From positions 248,001 to 312,000 of the forward strand of contig CAVPDG010000004.1 in the NCBI GenBank assembly GCA_963702535.1: a stretch of DNA of 64,000 nt, read 5' to 3'. The notes beneath the pieces are model-generated. The model saw only the letters and a program-made list of their open reading frames with translations, was not told where the DNA came from and did no database searches. Made by a program: the position numbers and the translations under genes. The number at the start of each line of letters is the position of its first letter. The first letter of the stretch is position 1. This document shows positions 55,638 through 63,509 of the stretch, piece by piece. Source of the stretch: CAVPDG01 sp963702535. GTDB lineage: Bacteria > Chloroflexota > Anaerolineae > Anaerolineales > UBA4823.

Positions 55638-56480
55638 ATGAAGGCGGATGCTTTTCGTGGTCAGGTTGTGATCATCACGGGGGCATCGGCAGGAATTGGC
55701 AAAGCCCTGGCACTGCATCTGGCGAGGCAAGGGGCGAAATTAGCTGTCGCCGCGCGCCGCATCGACCGGCTGGAACAAGTTGCGGCGGAATGCCGCGGCG
55801 TGGGGGGTGAAGTACTGGTCGTTCCGACCGATGTAAGCGAAGAATCCCAGTGCAAAGAGTTGGTGGAGAAGACGGTGGCAGTTTTCGATGGGCTGGACAT
55901 GCTGATCAACAATGCCGGCTTGGCGGTTCTTTCATTGCTTGCAGATTACCCTGATCTGCAATTATTCCGGCATACGATGGATGTCAACTTTTACGGTGCG
56001 GTGAACTGCACCTATTATGCTCTACCTTATCTGAAACAATCAAAAGGCCGCATTGTGGCGATCTCCAGCATGGGTGGCAAGGCAGCCATCCCATACAATA
56101 CACCCTATTGCGCCAGTAAATACGCCCTGCACGGGTTCTACGATGCTCTGCGCATGGAAGTGTCAGGCAGTGGGGTGAGTGCCACGGTAATTTGCCCATG
56201 GTGGGTGGTAACCGAATTTCACGAAGCGCAGATGGATAAAAATGGTGTGCCGTATGGACCTCGGGGGCGAGCTATCTACTCCAGGCGCATGATGAGCGCT
56301 GATCGCTGTGCCGAGATCACGCTGCGCGCCGCCTATAACCGCCGGCGTGAGGTGTTGATGGGACCCGGGACATTGATTGTGTGGCTTAAACTTCTCTCAC
56401 CGCGATGGATGGATTGGATGGCGCTGGCGTTCTTGAAATCGGCTGCCCGTCGTACACAAAAAGGAATGGTAAGGATATAA
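55638..56480 (+). CDS. short-chain dehydrogenase/reductase
   Basis: 280 residues, ATG behind AAGGAGGG. Classical SDR: cofactor loop VVIITGASAGIGKALALHLA, NADP-type Arg pair AARRIDRLEQV, NNAG in LINNAGLAVLSLL, catalytic Ser in IVAISSMGGKAAI, and YxxxK in TPYCASKYALHGFYDALRM. The C-terminal helix (WLKLLSPRWMDWMALAFLKS) may touch the membrane. The RR pair after strand 2 suggests NADPH. Substrate unknown. Confidence 0.9.
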   Translation: MKADAFRGQVVIITGASAGIGKALALHLARQGAKLAVAARRIDRLEQVAAECRGVGGEVLVVPTDVSEESQCKELVEKTVAVFDGLDMLINNAGLAVLSLLADYPDLQLFRHTMDVNFYGAVNCTYYALPYLKQSKGRIVAISSMGGKAAIPYNTPYCASKYALHGFYDALRMEVSGSGVSATVICPWWVVTEFHEAQMDKNGVPYGPRGRAIYSRRMMSADRCAEITLRAAYNRRREVLMGPGTLIVWLKLLSPRWMDWMALAFLKSAARRTQKGMVRI

Positions 56481-56567
56481 CCTCGATTGGAAAGGGGTTG
56501 CTAAGGTAACTCAAGCACATTGGTAAAAAGCGGAGAATGACACAGGCAACCCCGGAGGAAGTTCAGC

Positions 56568-56747
56568 GTGACCGAGAAAATACCTGTAACCTTGAGCGGC
56601 GTGTCCGAATCGTCACTCCTCACACTCTACATCCGGGCGATGGAATCGCAGCGCTCCGACGCGATGATAAATGACGAGAAAGCCGTGGCACTGGTCACCC
56701 AGATGTGCATATTCCACTTCCGGCGAGGAAAGCACCCGGTTGAATAA
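56568..56747 (+). pseudogene. N-terminal fragment duplicating the following methyltransferase
   Basis: From GTG 56568 behind GGAGGAAG, 59 codons read TEKIPVTLSGVSESSLLTLY, then IRAMESQRSDAMINDEKAVA. They match the start of the next gene (KIPQSLEGVSETLLMTLYVR ...) closely, then break off into CIFHFRRGKHPVE and a stop. So this is a truncated paralogue of an LCMT-type methyltransferase, left by tandem duplication and deletion. Confidence 0.75.
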
Positions 56748-56769
56748 AATCATTCTCAGGAGCCCGGTG

Positions 56770-57587
56770 ATGTCAGGAAAAATCCCCCAATCTTTGGAAG
56801 GTGTGTCTGAAACTCTGCTCATGACCTTGTATGTACGGGCGCGCGAATCCCAACGTCCGGATGGCATGATCAGAGATGAGAGGGCTGTTGCAATGGTCAA
56901 CCAGATCGAATGCGATTTTTCACGCCTCCGCATGCAGCGGCACGACGAGGTTGCAGTGATCATGCGCATGAAGAAGTTCGATAGCCACGTGCGTGACTTT
57001 CTCAGCCGAAATCCCCATGCGGTCGTGGTTCATGTCGGCTGCGGATTGGATACGCGTTTTGAGCGTGTGGACGATGGACAGGTTGAATGGTTCGATCTGG
57101 ACGTGCCCGATGTAATAACTCTGCGGGAAAAGTTGATCCAATCCGAAAGCAGCCGATACCACGTGTTGGCTTCGTCTGTATTCGATGAGGATTGGCTTGA
57201 AGAAGTGAGCCGCTTCAAGCCGCGCCCATTCATGTTCATCGCAGAAGGCGTCTTGCCTTATTTTGAGGAGGCCCAGGTCAAATCTCTGTTCCTTAACCTG
57301 CTCACACATTTCCCGGGCTGTGAGCTGGTCTGCGACGCACATACATCCTTTGTTGTTTGGGCAGATAACCTGCACCTGGCATTAGCCGAGTGAAGGCGCG
57401 CCTGCATTGGAGCATCAAGCAGGGTAAGGATGTAGAAGAATGGGGTGAGGGCATCCATCTGTTGGACGAATGGAACTATTATGATGATGACGTGTCGCAA
57501 CTTAAGGCTTTTCGTTGGATACGCCTGATCCCACCTTTGGCAAAATCTTCGGGCATTTTCCATTACCGGTTAGGTGGTCTGCCATGA
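56770..57587 (+). CDS. LCMT-type (PpmP/leucine carboxyl methyltransferase-like) SAM methyltransferase (one frameshift)
   Basis: About 270 residues from ATG 56770 behind CAGGAG. SAM-binding region: HAVVVHVGCGLDTRFERVDD and QVEWFDLDVPDVITLREKLI; LPYFEEAQVKSLFLNLLTHF follows FMFIAEGVLPYF, the LCMT family pattern. A frameshift near 57390 links NLHLALAE to VKARLHWSIKQGKDVEEWGE and the end FHYRLGGLP. O-methyltransferases of this family act on small carboxylates or polyketide-like compounds. The stop overlaps the next start as ATGA. Confidence 0.82.
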
Positions 57588-58216
57588 AAATGACCAACCG
57601 CTGGAACAGGTTCATCTACCGCCTCTGGGCGCCGGTCTACGATGCCACGGTAGGGCATTTCTTTCTGCCAGGCAGGATACGGGCGATAGAGCTGCTCGAT
57701 CCTCAGCCTGGTGAGCGCCTCCTGCTGGTGGGCGTGGGCACTGGAGCTGATCTGCCGCTTTTGCCGCAAGGGGTGCGGGCTATTGGTGTGGATATCAGCT
57801 CCGAGATGCTCGATCAGGCGCGCCGCAAGTTGCCACTGCCCGGGTTGGATGTGGCTCTGATCCAGGGCGATGCCCAGGGATTGCTGGTAGAGGAAGCCAG
57901 TTGCGATGCAGCGATCTTTAACTTGATCTTGAGTGTCATCCCCGATGGCGCCGCCTGCCTGCGCGAGAACCTGCGCGCCCTCAAACCGGGCGGGCGCCTG
58001 GTCGTCTTCGATAAATTCCTGCCCGATTCTGGAAGGTTAACCACCGGGCGGCGTTTGCTCAACCTGGGCAGCACGCTCTTCGGCACCGATATCACCCGCC
58101 GTTTTGGCGACCTGGTGAAGGGGACAGGCGCCCAGGTGATCCGCGATGAGCCTTCCCTGCTGCACGGCGCATACCGGGTGATCCTTCTGCGAATGGGCGC
58201 TTCTCACTCCGTGTAG
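57584..58216 (+). CDS. UbiE-like SAM-dependent methyltransferase
   Basis: 210 residues, intact. Rossmann motif I ERLLLVGVGTGADLPLLPQG, motif II acid GVDISSEMLDQARRK, GDAQGLLVEEASCDAAIFNL, and motif III LRALKPGGRLVVFDKFLP. Class I methyltransferase of the UbiE/COQ5 type. ATG overlaps the stop of the LCMT-type gene, so the two methyltransferases are made together. The last bases overlap the convergent membrane protein gene by 13. Confidence 0.9.
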   Translation: MKMTNRWNRFIYRLWAPVYDATVGHFFLPGRIRAIELLDPQPGERLLLVGVGTGADLPLLPQGVRAIGVDISSEMLDQARRKLPLPGLDVALIQGDAQGLLVEEASCDAAIFNLILSVIPDGAACLRENLRALKPGGRLVVFDKFLPDSGRLTTGRRLLNLGSTLFGTDITRRFGDLVKGTGAQVIRDEPSLLHGAYRVILLRMGASHSV

Positions 58217-58632
58217 AGTTTTTCAATGCGGCGCTTCCCAGAATACGCCACCAGCGCATAAAAGGCAAGCACCAGCGCTACTCCGACGAAAGGGTAAAGC
58301 ACTTCGTACCAGCGTCCTGGCTCTGGCATGCCCGAGATCAGAAATGCAGGAATCTCGATGAGCAAAACAAGGATGATGTAGAGCAGCCCCAGCTTTCTGA
58401 GCGAGATAACAGGCAGGATGCCGCTGAGATACAGCCGGGCTGCCCAATAGCTAAGCATCGAGAGAAGAACAAGGAAGCTGAAACCACTATAGTAAGAGGG
58501 TTCCAATCCTTGAATGTAGCGCTTGTAGGCGATGAGCAGCGCAAGGGCAGCCTGAGTGAGCATCAATATGTAGAACGAAATCTGCCCGTTGAGCCGCTCC
58601 GTGCGCTCGTCCATCTGGAAGAAGCCCTTCAT
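58204..58632 (-). CDS. membrane protein partner of an XRE regulator
   Basis: 142 residues: MKGFFQMDERTERLNGQISF, then four helices (LMLTQAALALLIAYKRYI; GFSFLVLLSMLSYWAARLYL; LGLLYIILVLLIEIPAFLIS; LYPFVGVALVLAFYALVAYS). The DER-T-E-x-x-N-G start is found in small membrane proteins encoded just after Cro/C1-type regulators. ATG 58632 follows GGAGAG and the regulator stop by four bases, so they form an operon. Function unknown. Confidence 0.78.
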   Translation of the reverse strand: MKGFFQMDERTERLNGQISFYILMLTQAALALLIAYKRYIQGLEPSYYSGFSFLVLLSMLSYWAARLYLSGILPVISLRKLGLLYIILVLLIEIPAFLISGMPEPGRWYEVLYPFVGVALVLAFYALVAYSGKRRIEKLYTE

Positions 58633-58636
58633 CTTC

Positions 58637-58849
58637 TCACTCTCCTTTGATCCAAAACAGCTCATCCAATCTTTTGCCTGTGGCGCGGGCTATCGTCAGG
58701 CAGAGTTTTAGGGTGGGGTTATAGTTTCCCGATTCGATCAAGCCAATGGTCTGGCGGGTGACACCGACCAGGTCGGCTAATTGCTCCTGTGTGAGGTTTT
58801 TCTCAACCCGCGCCAATCTCACCCGGTTTTCGAACTCAACTTCTTGCAT
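58637..58849 (-). CDS. XRE-family transcriptional regulator (short)
   Basis: 70 residues, start ATG 58849 behind AGAGGTG. Typical short Cro/C1 protein: NRVRLARVEKNLTQEQLADL, VGVTRQTIGLIESGNYNPTL (HTH), KLCLTIARATGKRLDELFWI. Proteins of this size (YozG/YtvA-neighbour type) act as repressors of the adjacent membrane protein gene. Two direct repeats in its promoter are probable binding sites. Confidence 0.92.
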   Translation of the reverse strand: MQEVEFENRVRLARVEKNLTQEQLADLVGVTRQTIGLIESGNYNPTLKLCLTIARATGKRLDELFWIKGE

Positions 58850-58882
58850 ACACACCTCTGGAGCGAATGCTCATCCCAATAA

Positions 58883-58926
58883 ATTGTAATATATATATTG
58901 CATTTTGTCAATAATATATTGCATTT
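58883..58926 (-). promoter_or_regulatory. promoter of the XRE operon with direct-repeat operator
   Basis: On the minus strand TTGACA (58911-58906), 17-bp spacer, TACAAT (58888-58883). Two identical 13-bp repeats ATATATTGCATTT (forward strand 58893-58905 and 58914-58926) lie 21 bases apart, one in the spacer and one just upstream of and touching the -35 box. Confidence 0.85.
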
Positions 58927-59070
58927 GATCGGCGATTATCGGTTCGTTGGGAAATCCCCCAGCTAATTGTGAGTTGCTCAATTCGAGGGAATGTGAACCG
59001 AATAATAGCCCGATTTTTTCCTCCCGTGTAAGGGTTATAATTCCTTGACATTACAGAAAAGGGTTTCGAC

Positions 59071-60045
59071 ATGGCTGCCGACATAATGCCTGCTCTACGC
59101 GCACTCGGAAAAACGGAAATCAAAATAACCCCCATCGGGCTGGGAATGATGGAATTCTCCGGCGGCGGGGGGTTGATGGGTTTTGCCTTCCCGACCATCG
59201 GCCAGGACGAGAAGAACGCCACTGTGCGCGCCGCGCTGGAAGGCGGGATCAACTGGTTCGATACCGCTGAGCTGTACGGCAATGGCGTCTCCGAAGCCTC
59301 GCTGGCGGCGGCGCTAAAGGCTGCGGGTAAGAGCGATGGCGACGTGGTGGTAGCGACCAAATGGTGGCCCTTGCTGCGCACCGCCCGCAATATTCCCCAT
59401 ACAATCCACGACCGCCTGCGCAACCTGGATGGTTTTGGCATTGATCTGTACATGGTACACCAGCCCTTCTCCTTCTCCTCGCCCGAAGCCGAGATGGATG
59501 CCATGGCAGACCTGGTGATGGCGGGCAAGATCCGCTCCGTGGGGGTGAGCAATTTCAGCGCCAAGCGCATGCGCCGGGCGCACCGGGAGCTGGAGAAGCG
59601 CGGCCTGTCGCTGGCTGCTAACCAGGTGCTCTACAGCCTGCTGAACCGCTCGATCGAAAGCAACGGCATCCTGGATACAGCCAAGGAGCTAGGCATTACC
59701 ATCATCGCTTACACCCCACTGGCGTCAGGATTACTAACCGGCAAATATCACCAGAACCCGGAGCTGCTGCGAAAAAAAACCTTCTTCTGGCGCAACCAGT
59801 TGCAGCGCGGCTTGGAGAAAAGCCGCCCGCTGGTGCAGGCGCTGGCAGAGATCGGCGCTCAATATGCTGCTACTCCTGCCCAGGTGGCTCTGAATTGGGT
59901 GATCTACGTACATGGTGAGACGATCGTTACCATCCCCGGCGCGACCAGAGCCAGCCAGGCGCAGGAAAGCGCCGAGGCGCAGCGCTTTAGCCTCACCCCT
60001 GACGAGATCGCCCGTTTGGATGAGCTCTCGCGCCAGTACCGCTAA
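59071..60045 (+). CDS. aldo/keto reductase
   Basis: 324 residues, intact. Tetrad residues are visible: Asp in INWFDTAELYGNG, Tyr in ELYG, Lys in VVVATKWWPLL, His in LYMVHQPFSFS. The TIM barrel continues with VGVSNFSAKRMRRAHRELEK, LAANQVLYSLLNRSIESNGI, and the NADPH-binding IVTIPGATRASQAQES. Likely an NADPH-dependent reductase of unknown substrate, possibly AKR11/YajO-like. An ATG 15 bases downstream is an alternative start. Confidence 0.9.
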   Translation: MAADIMPALRALGKTEIKITPIGLGMMEFSGGGGLMGFAFPTIGQDEKNATVRAALEGGINWFDTAELYGNGVSEASLAAALKAAGKSDGDVVVATKWWPLLRTARNIPHTIHDRLRNLDGFGIDLYMVHQPFSFSSPEAEMDAMADLVMAGKIRSVGVSNFSAKRMRRAHRELEKRGLSLAANQVLYSLLNRSIESNGILDTAKELGITIIAYTPLASGLLTGKYHQNPELLRKKTFFWRNQLQRGLEKSRPLVQALAEIGAQYAATPAQVALNWVIYVHGETIVTIPGATRASQAQESAEAQRFSLTPDEIARLDELSRQYR

Positions 60046-60072
60046 CGCCTCTCAGGAGGATATACCATACCC

Positions 60073-60882
60073 ATGGAACAGAACAGCATGCAAGGCGCAG
60101 CCCAGATCATTTATTTCTCGCACGGCGGAGGACCTCTGCCCATCCTGGGCGACCCCGGTCACAAGGCGATGGTCGATTTTATGGTGGCGCTCCCCGCACA
60201 GCTCAAAAAGCCGGATTTCATCCTCGTGATCAGCGCCCATTGGGAGGAGAGCGTGGCTACTTTGATGGGAGCGCAACAACCCGCCATGTTCTATGATTAT
60301 TATGGCTTTCCGTGGGCGGCCTACGAGATCACCTATCCTGCCCCGGGAAGCCCGGAGCTTGCCAGCCAGGTGGCTGCATTGCTGATGGGCAATCATATCC
60401 CGGCGCGCATCGACGAGCAGCGCGGCTTCGACCACGGCTTGTTCATCCCGCTCAAGCTGATGTATCCCCAGGCAGACATCCCCTGTCTCCAGCTCTCGCT
60501 GCTACGCGGCTTGGACGCGCAGGCGCACATTGCCCTGGGAAAAGCGCTGCGCGGGTTGAAAGGCATGAATATCCTGGTAGTCGGCTCGGGATTCTCTTTT
60601 CACAACCTGCGCGCCTTTTCGTGGCAATCGACCGGCGCCCCCGATCCAGCCAACGATTCTTTCCAGGACTGGCTGATCGACGTGTGCACCGCGCCCTATA
60701 CCCAGTGTGAGCGCGAGCAACGCCTCCTTGAATGGGAGAAAGCCCCTGCGGCGCGCTACTGCCACCCGCGCGAAGAGCATCTCTTGCCCCTGCATGTCTG
60801 CCTGGCTATGGCAGATCAACCCGCCAGGCTGGTTTTCGACGATCAGATCCTGGGCAAGCGCGGCGTGGCATTTTTGTGGTGA
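60073..60882 (+). CDS. LigB/DODA-type extradiol dioxygenase
   Basis: 269 residues. Metal ligands of the family: IIYFSHGGGPLPILGD (His), LVISAHWEESVATL (His/Glu), GFDHGLFIPLKLMYPQADIP (active-site D-H-G), and VVGSGFSFHNLRAFSWQ (His). These non-haem iron enzymes, close to plant DODA and YgiD, cleave catechol rings such as DOPA. It lies 27 bases after the aldo/keto reductase behind AGGAGG and is followed at once by a P450 remnant, so an aromatic-oxidation locus may have existed here. Confidence 0.9.
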   Translation: MEQNSMQGAAQIIYFSHGGGPLPILGDPGHKAMVDFMVALPAQLKKPDFILVISAHWEESVATLMGAQQPAMFYDYYGFPWAAYEITYPAPGSPELASQVAALLMGNHIPARIDEQRGFDHGLFIPLKLMYPQADIPCLQLSLLRGLDAQAHIALGKALRGLKGMNILVVGSGFSFHNLRAFSWQSTGAPDPANDSFQDWLIDVCTAPYTQCEREQRLLEWEKAPAARYCHPREEHLLPLHVCLAMADQPARLVFDDQILGKRGVAFLW

Positions 60883-60891
60883 CGAAGAACA

Positions 60892-61086
60892 GGCCATCCC
60901 TTTGCTACCGGTCAGCGTATCTGTATCGGTAATAACTTTTCCCTGCTTGAATCGCATATCCTGCTTGCCTTGCTGGCTAAACGTTTCGCGCCGCGGCTGG
61001 CAGAGGGTTACACGCCGCAGTGGACCATGCAAGGCGTTCTCGGTACGGCAAATGGGTTACCCCTGGTGATTGAAAAGCGCAATTAA
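60892..61086 (+). pseudogene. cytochrome P450 C-terminal remnant
   Basis: An open frame of 64 codons plus TAA, without a start, encodes the P450 haem loop FATGQRICIGNNFSLLESHI (FxxGxRxCxG with the haem Cys) and the helix L/C-terminus LLALLAKRFAPRLAEGYTPQ ... GLPLVIEKRN. It begins ten bases after the LigB stop. The other 350 or so residues are absent, so a deletion has joined the P450 tail to this locus. Confidence 0.8.
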
Positions 61087-61198
61087 GCTTTCTTGGGGAG
61101 TTCGCAAAACAGGGGTTGGAATCGCATCCCCGTAGGCGACCCTCGTTTTAGCCTTTTTACCTTCAAAATAGACCGGACGCGCTCGAGGAAGCGATACT

Positions 61199-61795
61199 TT
61201 AGAGAAGCTGTGAAATCATTTTCCAAAGATCGGGTAAATCCAGGGCCTCGCCAAATTGCTCCACCCAAGACCGGATCCGATCCTTGTCCAGATCAGGATG
61301 GTTGGTAGCGATGGCTTGAATATCAGCTAAATCCTTTGGTCGGTGAGCGACAGCTTTTAGAATGATCAGATCTTCTGGGGTTGGTAGGCGTAATTGCATA
61401 GCCCCCACATCGATGACCTGGCTTCTTTCCACCATTTCGATCTCGAATGGCAGAATACCCAAAGAAAGATCGATATCTGTTCCACTGGGCATGTGGCGCA
61501 TCAAAATCACTCTGCTTTTTCGTGCAAACAGAATGGGATCAGAAATGCGTGGCTCGATACCCTGACCGGCTGCCTCAGTTAGCAGGCGAGGCAGGTCATC
61601 AAAGCTGAGCAAGAAGACAGCATCCAGATCAACCGTGTAGCGGGGAGTACCCAGCAAGCTGACGGCAATCCCGCCAATAATCACCCCCTGGTTGTTGAAA
61701 GCTGCAAGCAAATTCTGTAAGGCTTGAAGGGGAGCTAAAAGAGGTGTCAGATTTTCGGGAGCTGGCTGGTCGCTTTTTCCTTCAGTGTTGCCCAT
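61199..61795 (-). CDS. nucleotidyltransferase (AbiEii/MNT-like)
   Basis: 198 residues. The nucleotidyltransferase signature appears as GVIIGGIAVSLLGTPRYTVD followed by LDAVFLLSFDD (G-G-x-A ... D-x-D), with a third acid in GTDIDLSLGILPFE. The C-terminal part ends PEDLIILKAVAHRPKDLADI, which is the pattern of AbiEii-type toxins and DUF6036. Such enzymes modify tRNA or proteins by adding nucleotides. Upstream on the same strand lies a small gene that overlaps its start, arguing for a two-gene module. Confidence 0.82.
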   Translation of the reverse strand: MGNTEGKSDQPAPENLTPLLAPLQALQNLLAAFNNQGVIIGGIAVSLLGTPRYTVDLDAVFLLSFDDLPRLLTEAAGQGIEPRISDPILFARKSRVILMRHMPSGTDIDLSLGILPFEIEMVERSQVIDVGAMQLRLPTPEDLIILKAVAHRPKDLADIQAIATNHPDLDKDRIRSWVEQFGEALDLPDLWKMISQLL

Positions 61796-61981
61796 CGCTC
61801 AAACACCTCAGTTTCCGTTAGGTCAGGTTGGATTAATCCCAGGCCTTTTGCTAATCCATAGGCGGCGTTTAATTGCTGCCAGCGCAGACTAAAAGAGGCA
61901 GTACGCCGCTCGCCAGACACGAACGCTTCCACTTCCGACCAGCGCGCTTGGTAAGCCTTCAGATCCGTCTTTAAAAGTCAT
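61747..61981 (-). CDS. small partner gene of the nucleotidyltransferase (one frameshift)
   Basis: About 78 residues when one extra G near 61966 is removed: MTFKDDLKAYQARWSEVEAF, then VSGERRTASFSLRWQQLNAA, YGLAKGLGLIQPDLTETEVF and WATLKEKATSQLPKI. The uninterrupted part begins at 61932. Mostly helical and charged. It overlaps the nucleotidyltransferase start by 49 bases and would be translated first. It is placed where antitoxins of AbiE/MNT-like systems are found, but no family is recognised, so antitoxin function is a guess. Confidence 0.55.
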
Positions 61982-62007
61982 AACAAGATTATAGCATGGC
62001 ATGAAAA

Positions 62008-62041
62008 GCGAAAACCGCCAGATAACACCGGCGGTTTTCGC
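62008..62041 (-). terminator. intrinsic terminator after tRNA-Glu
   Basis: A 12-bp stem GCGAAAACCGCC (62008-62019 with 62030-62041) and a 10-nt loop; on the minus strand it ends in GGCGGTTTTCGCTTTTC. It lies just downstream of the tRNA gene, read on the same strand. Confidence 0.82.
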
Positions 62042-62047
62042 ATCTTG

Positions 62048-62120
62048 TGCCCCCACAGGGATTCGAACCCTGGTTTTAGCCTTGAAAGGGCTGCGTCCTG
62101 GTCCCCTAGACGATGGGGGC
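62048..62120 (-). tRNA. tRNA-Glu (anticodon TTC)
   Basis: 73 nt forming a full cloverleaf on the minus strand. Acceptor GCCCCCA pairs with TGGGGGC at the other end (last base A, no encoded CCA), D-arm contains TCTAGGGGACCAGGA, anticodon loop CTTTCAA flanked by AGCC/GGCT, and T-arm CAGGGTTCGAATCCCTG. The TTC anticodon and the TCTAG-GG D-arm are typical of bacterial tRNA-Glu. Confidence 0.96.
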
Positions 62121-62218
62121 AAGCTTTCTTGACCGGCACACATTGTAACCACAATCTATGCGTTTGGCAAGGGGATTGATTCCCTGGCAAAAATTTACTT
62201 CCCAAATCCGGATGGGCA

Positions 62219-62227
62219 TGTTATAAT
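62219..62227 (+). promoter_or_regulatory. extended -10 promoter of rplS
   Basis: TGTTATAAT is an extended -10 box (TG-N-TATAAT, -10 at 62222-62227), 82 bases before the rplS start. No clear -35 is seen at the right distance, as expected for the extended type. The leader between them is GC-rich. Confidence 0.7.
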
Positions 62228-62309
62228 CCCACGCCGCGCTGCTCCGGGCGATGTGATGTTTCCCGAGAAGGTGCGATCCATGCAAGATGATGGTTGAGGA
62301 TTGATCGAT

Positions 62310-62660
62310 ATGAGCGAGTTATTGAAATCAACAGAGGCACCCGTCAACGAAAACGTCCCACAGCTCCGTCCGGGAGATATGGTCAAAGTCTTCGTGCGCA
62401 TCAAGGAAGGCAACAGCGAGCGTACCCAGGAGTTCAAGGGCATGGTGATCCGCATGCGCAACAGCGGCAACAATGCCAATTTCACAGTGCGGCGCATCGC
62501 CAGCAACGGCGTCGGCGTCGAGCGCACCTTTCTCATGCGCTCCCCCCGCCTGGAGAAAGTTGTCGTCGAGCGCCATTCTCAGGTGCGCCGGGCGCAGCTT
62601 TACTTCTTGCGCGGCAAGACGGGCAAATCCTCCCGCCTCAAGCAGAAGTTTACCGCTTGA
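62310..62660 (+). CDS. rplS: 50S ribosomal protein L19
   Basis: 116 residues from ATG 62310 behind TGAGGA. L19 sits at the 30S-50S interface. Family hallmarks: LRPGDMVKVFVRIKEGNSER, RTQEFKGMVIRMRNSGNNAN, FTVRRIASNGVGVERTFLMR, SPRLEKVVVERHSQVRRAQL and YFLRGKTGKSSRLKQKF. Only a slight N-terminal extension (LKSTEAPVNENVPQ). The nearby trmD, rimM and rpsP usually found upstream are absent. A TTG nine bases upstream is in frame but is not needed. Confidence 0.97.
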   Translation: MSELLKSTEAPVNENVPQLRPGDMVKVFVRIKEGNSERTQEFKGMVIRMRNSGNNANFTVRRIASNGVGVERTFLMRSPRLEKVVVERHSQVRRAQLYFLRGKTGKSSRLKQKFTA

Positions 62661-62679
62661 TCGGTTCCTGATGCAGCTC

Positions 62680-62698
62680 ATCCCCATTTGCCGGGGAT
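62680..62698 (+). terminator. weak terminator candidate after rplS
   Basis: A 6-bp stem ATCCCC/GGGGAT with 7-nt loop followed by TCAATTT. Stem is short and the T-run is broken, so termination is probably partial. Confidence 0.4.
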
Positions 62699-62776
62699 TC
62701 AATTTAGCTCACCTGGGCGTAGCCTCTTTCCGTGCTGCGCCCTTTTGTTGTTCCTGATATTGAGATTGTTCAGTTT

Positions 62777-63509
62777 ATGGCAGCGCCGCTGATCGGCATC
62801 ACCACGGATCGTTACCTGGGCGGGCTGGGTCTGACACAGCAGGGCATCACCCAGGCGTATATCGAATCTGTCTACCAGGCGGGCGGCTGCCCGGTGCTGG
62901 TCCCGCTGGGGGGACCGGCGGAAGCCTATGCCGAACTGGCAGGGCGCCTGGATGGGGTGCTTTTCACCGGCGGCGGCGATGTGCATCCGGCGGCTTACGC
63001 CTCGCAGCCTCACCCGAAAGTTGCTGCTGTAGACGAAGACCGCGACCGCGTGGAGATTGCCCTGTTGTCCCTGACGATCGAGCGCCGCTTGCCTTTCCTG
63101 GGCATCTGCCGCGGTCTGCAGGTGATCAACGTTGCCCTGGGCGGTACTTTATTCGAGGATATCGCCGACCAGCGCCCGGATTCGCTCAAGCACGATTACT
63201 TCCCCGGATTTCCCGCGCAATTTCCTGGCGCATGGCGTCGATATTGAGGCGGGCAGCCTGCTGGCGCAGGCTCTGGGCTTGCAGCAGGTGCAGGTCAACA
63301 GCCTGCACCACCAGGCGGCGCGGCGCCTGGCGGCGGGTCTGGTTCCTACCGCCCTGGCGCCCGACGGGATGGTGGAGGGGGTGGAGCTTCCCGATTACCC
63401 GTTCGGGCTGGCGGTGCAGTGGCACCCGGAATGGCTGCAGGAGCACCTGTGCATGCGCGCCCTGTTCCAGGCTTTTATCCAGGCGGCGGAGGTGCGGCAT
63501 GGCGGGTGA
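62777..63509 (+). CDS. class I glutamine amidotransferase, PuuD-like gamma-Glu-GABA hydrolase (one frameshift)
   Basis: About 244 residues from ATG 62777 (MAAPLIGITTDRYLGGLGLT). The GATase-like peptidase C26 fold shows TGGGDVHPAAY, the nucleophile in LPFLGICRGLQVINVALGGT, and the His-Glu pair in GLAVQWHPEWLQEHL. A frameshift near 63205 (an extra C in TTCCCC) is followed by PRNFLAHGVDIEAG. PuuD-like proteins hydrolyse gamma-glutamyl-GABA in putrescine breakdown. No other puu genes are seen, so the substrate is open. It overlaps murI by 11 bases. Confidence 0.87.
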
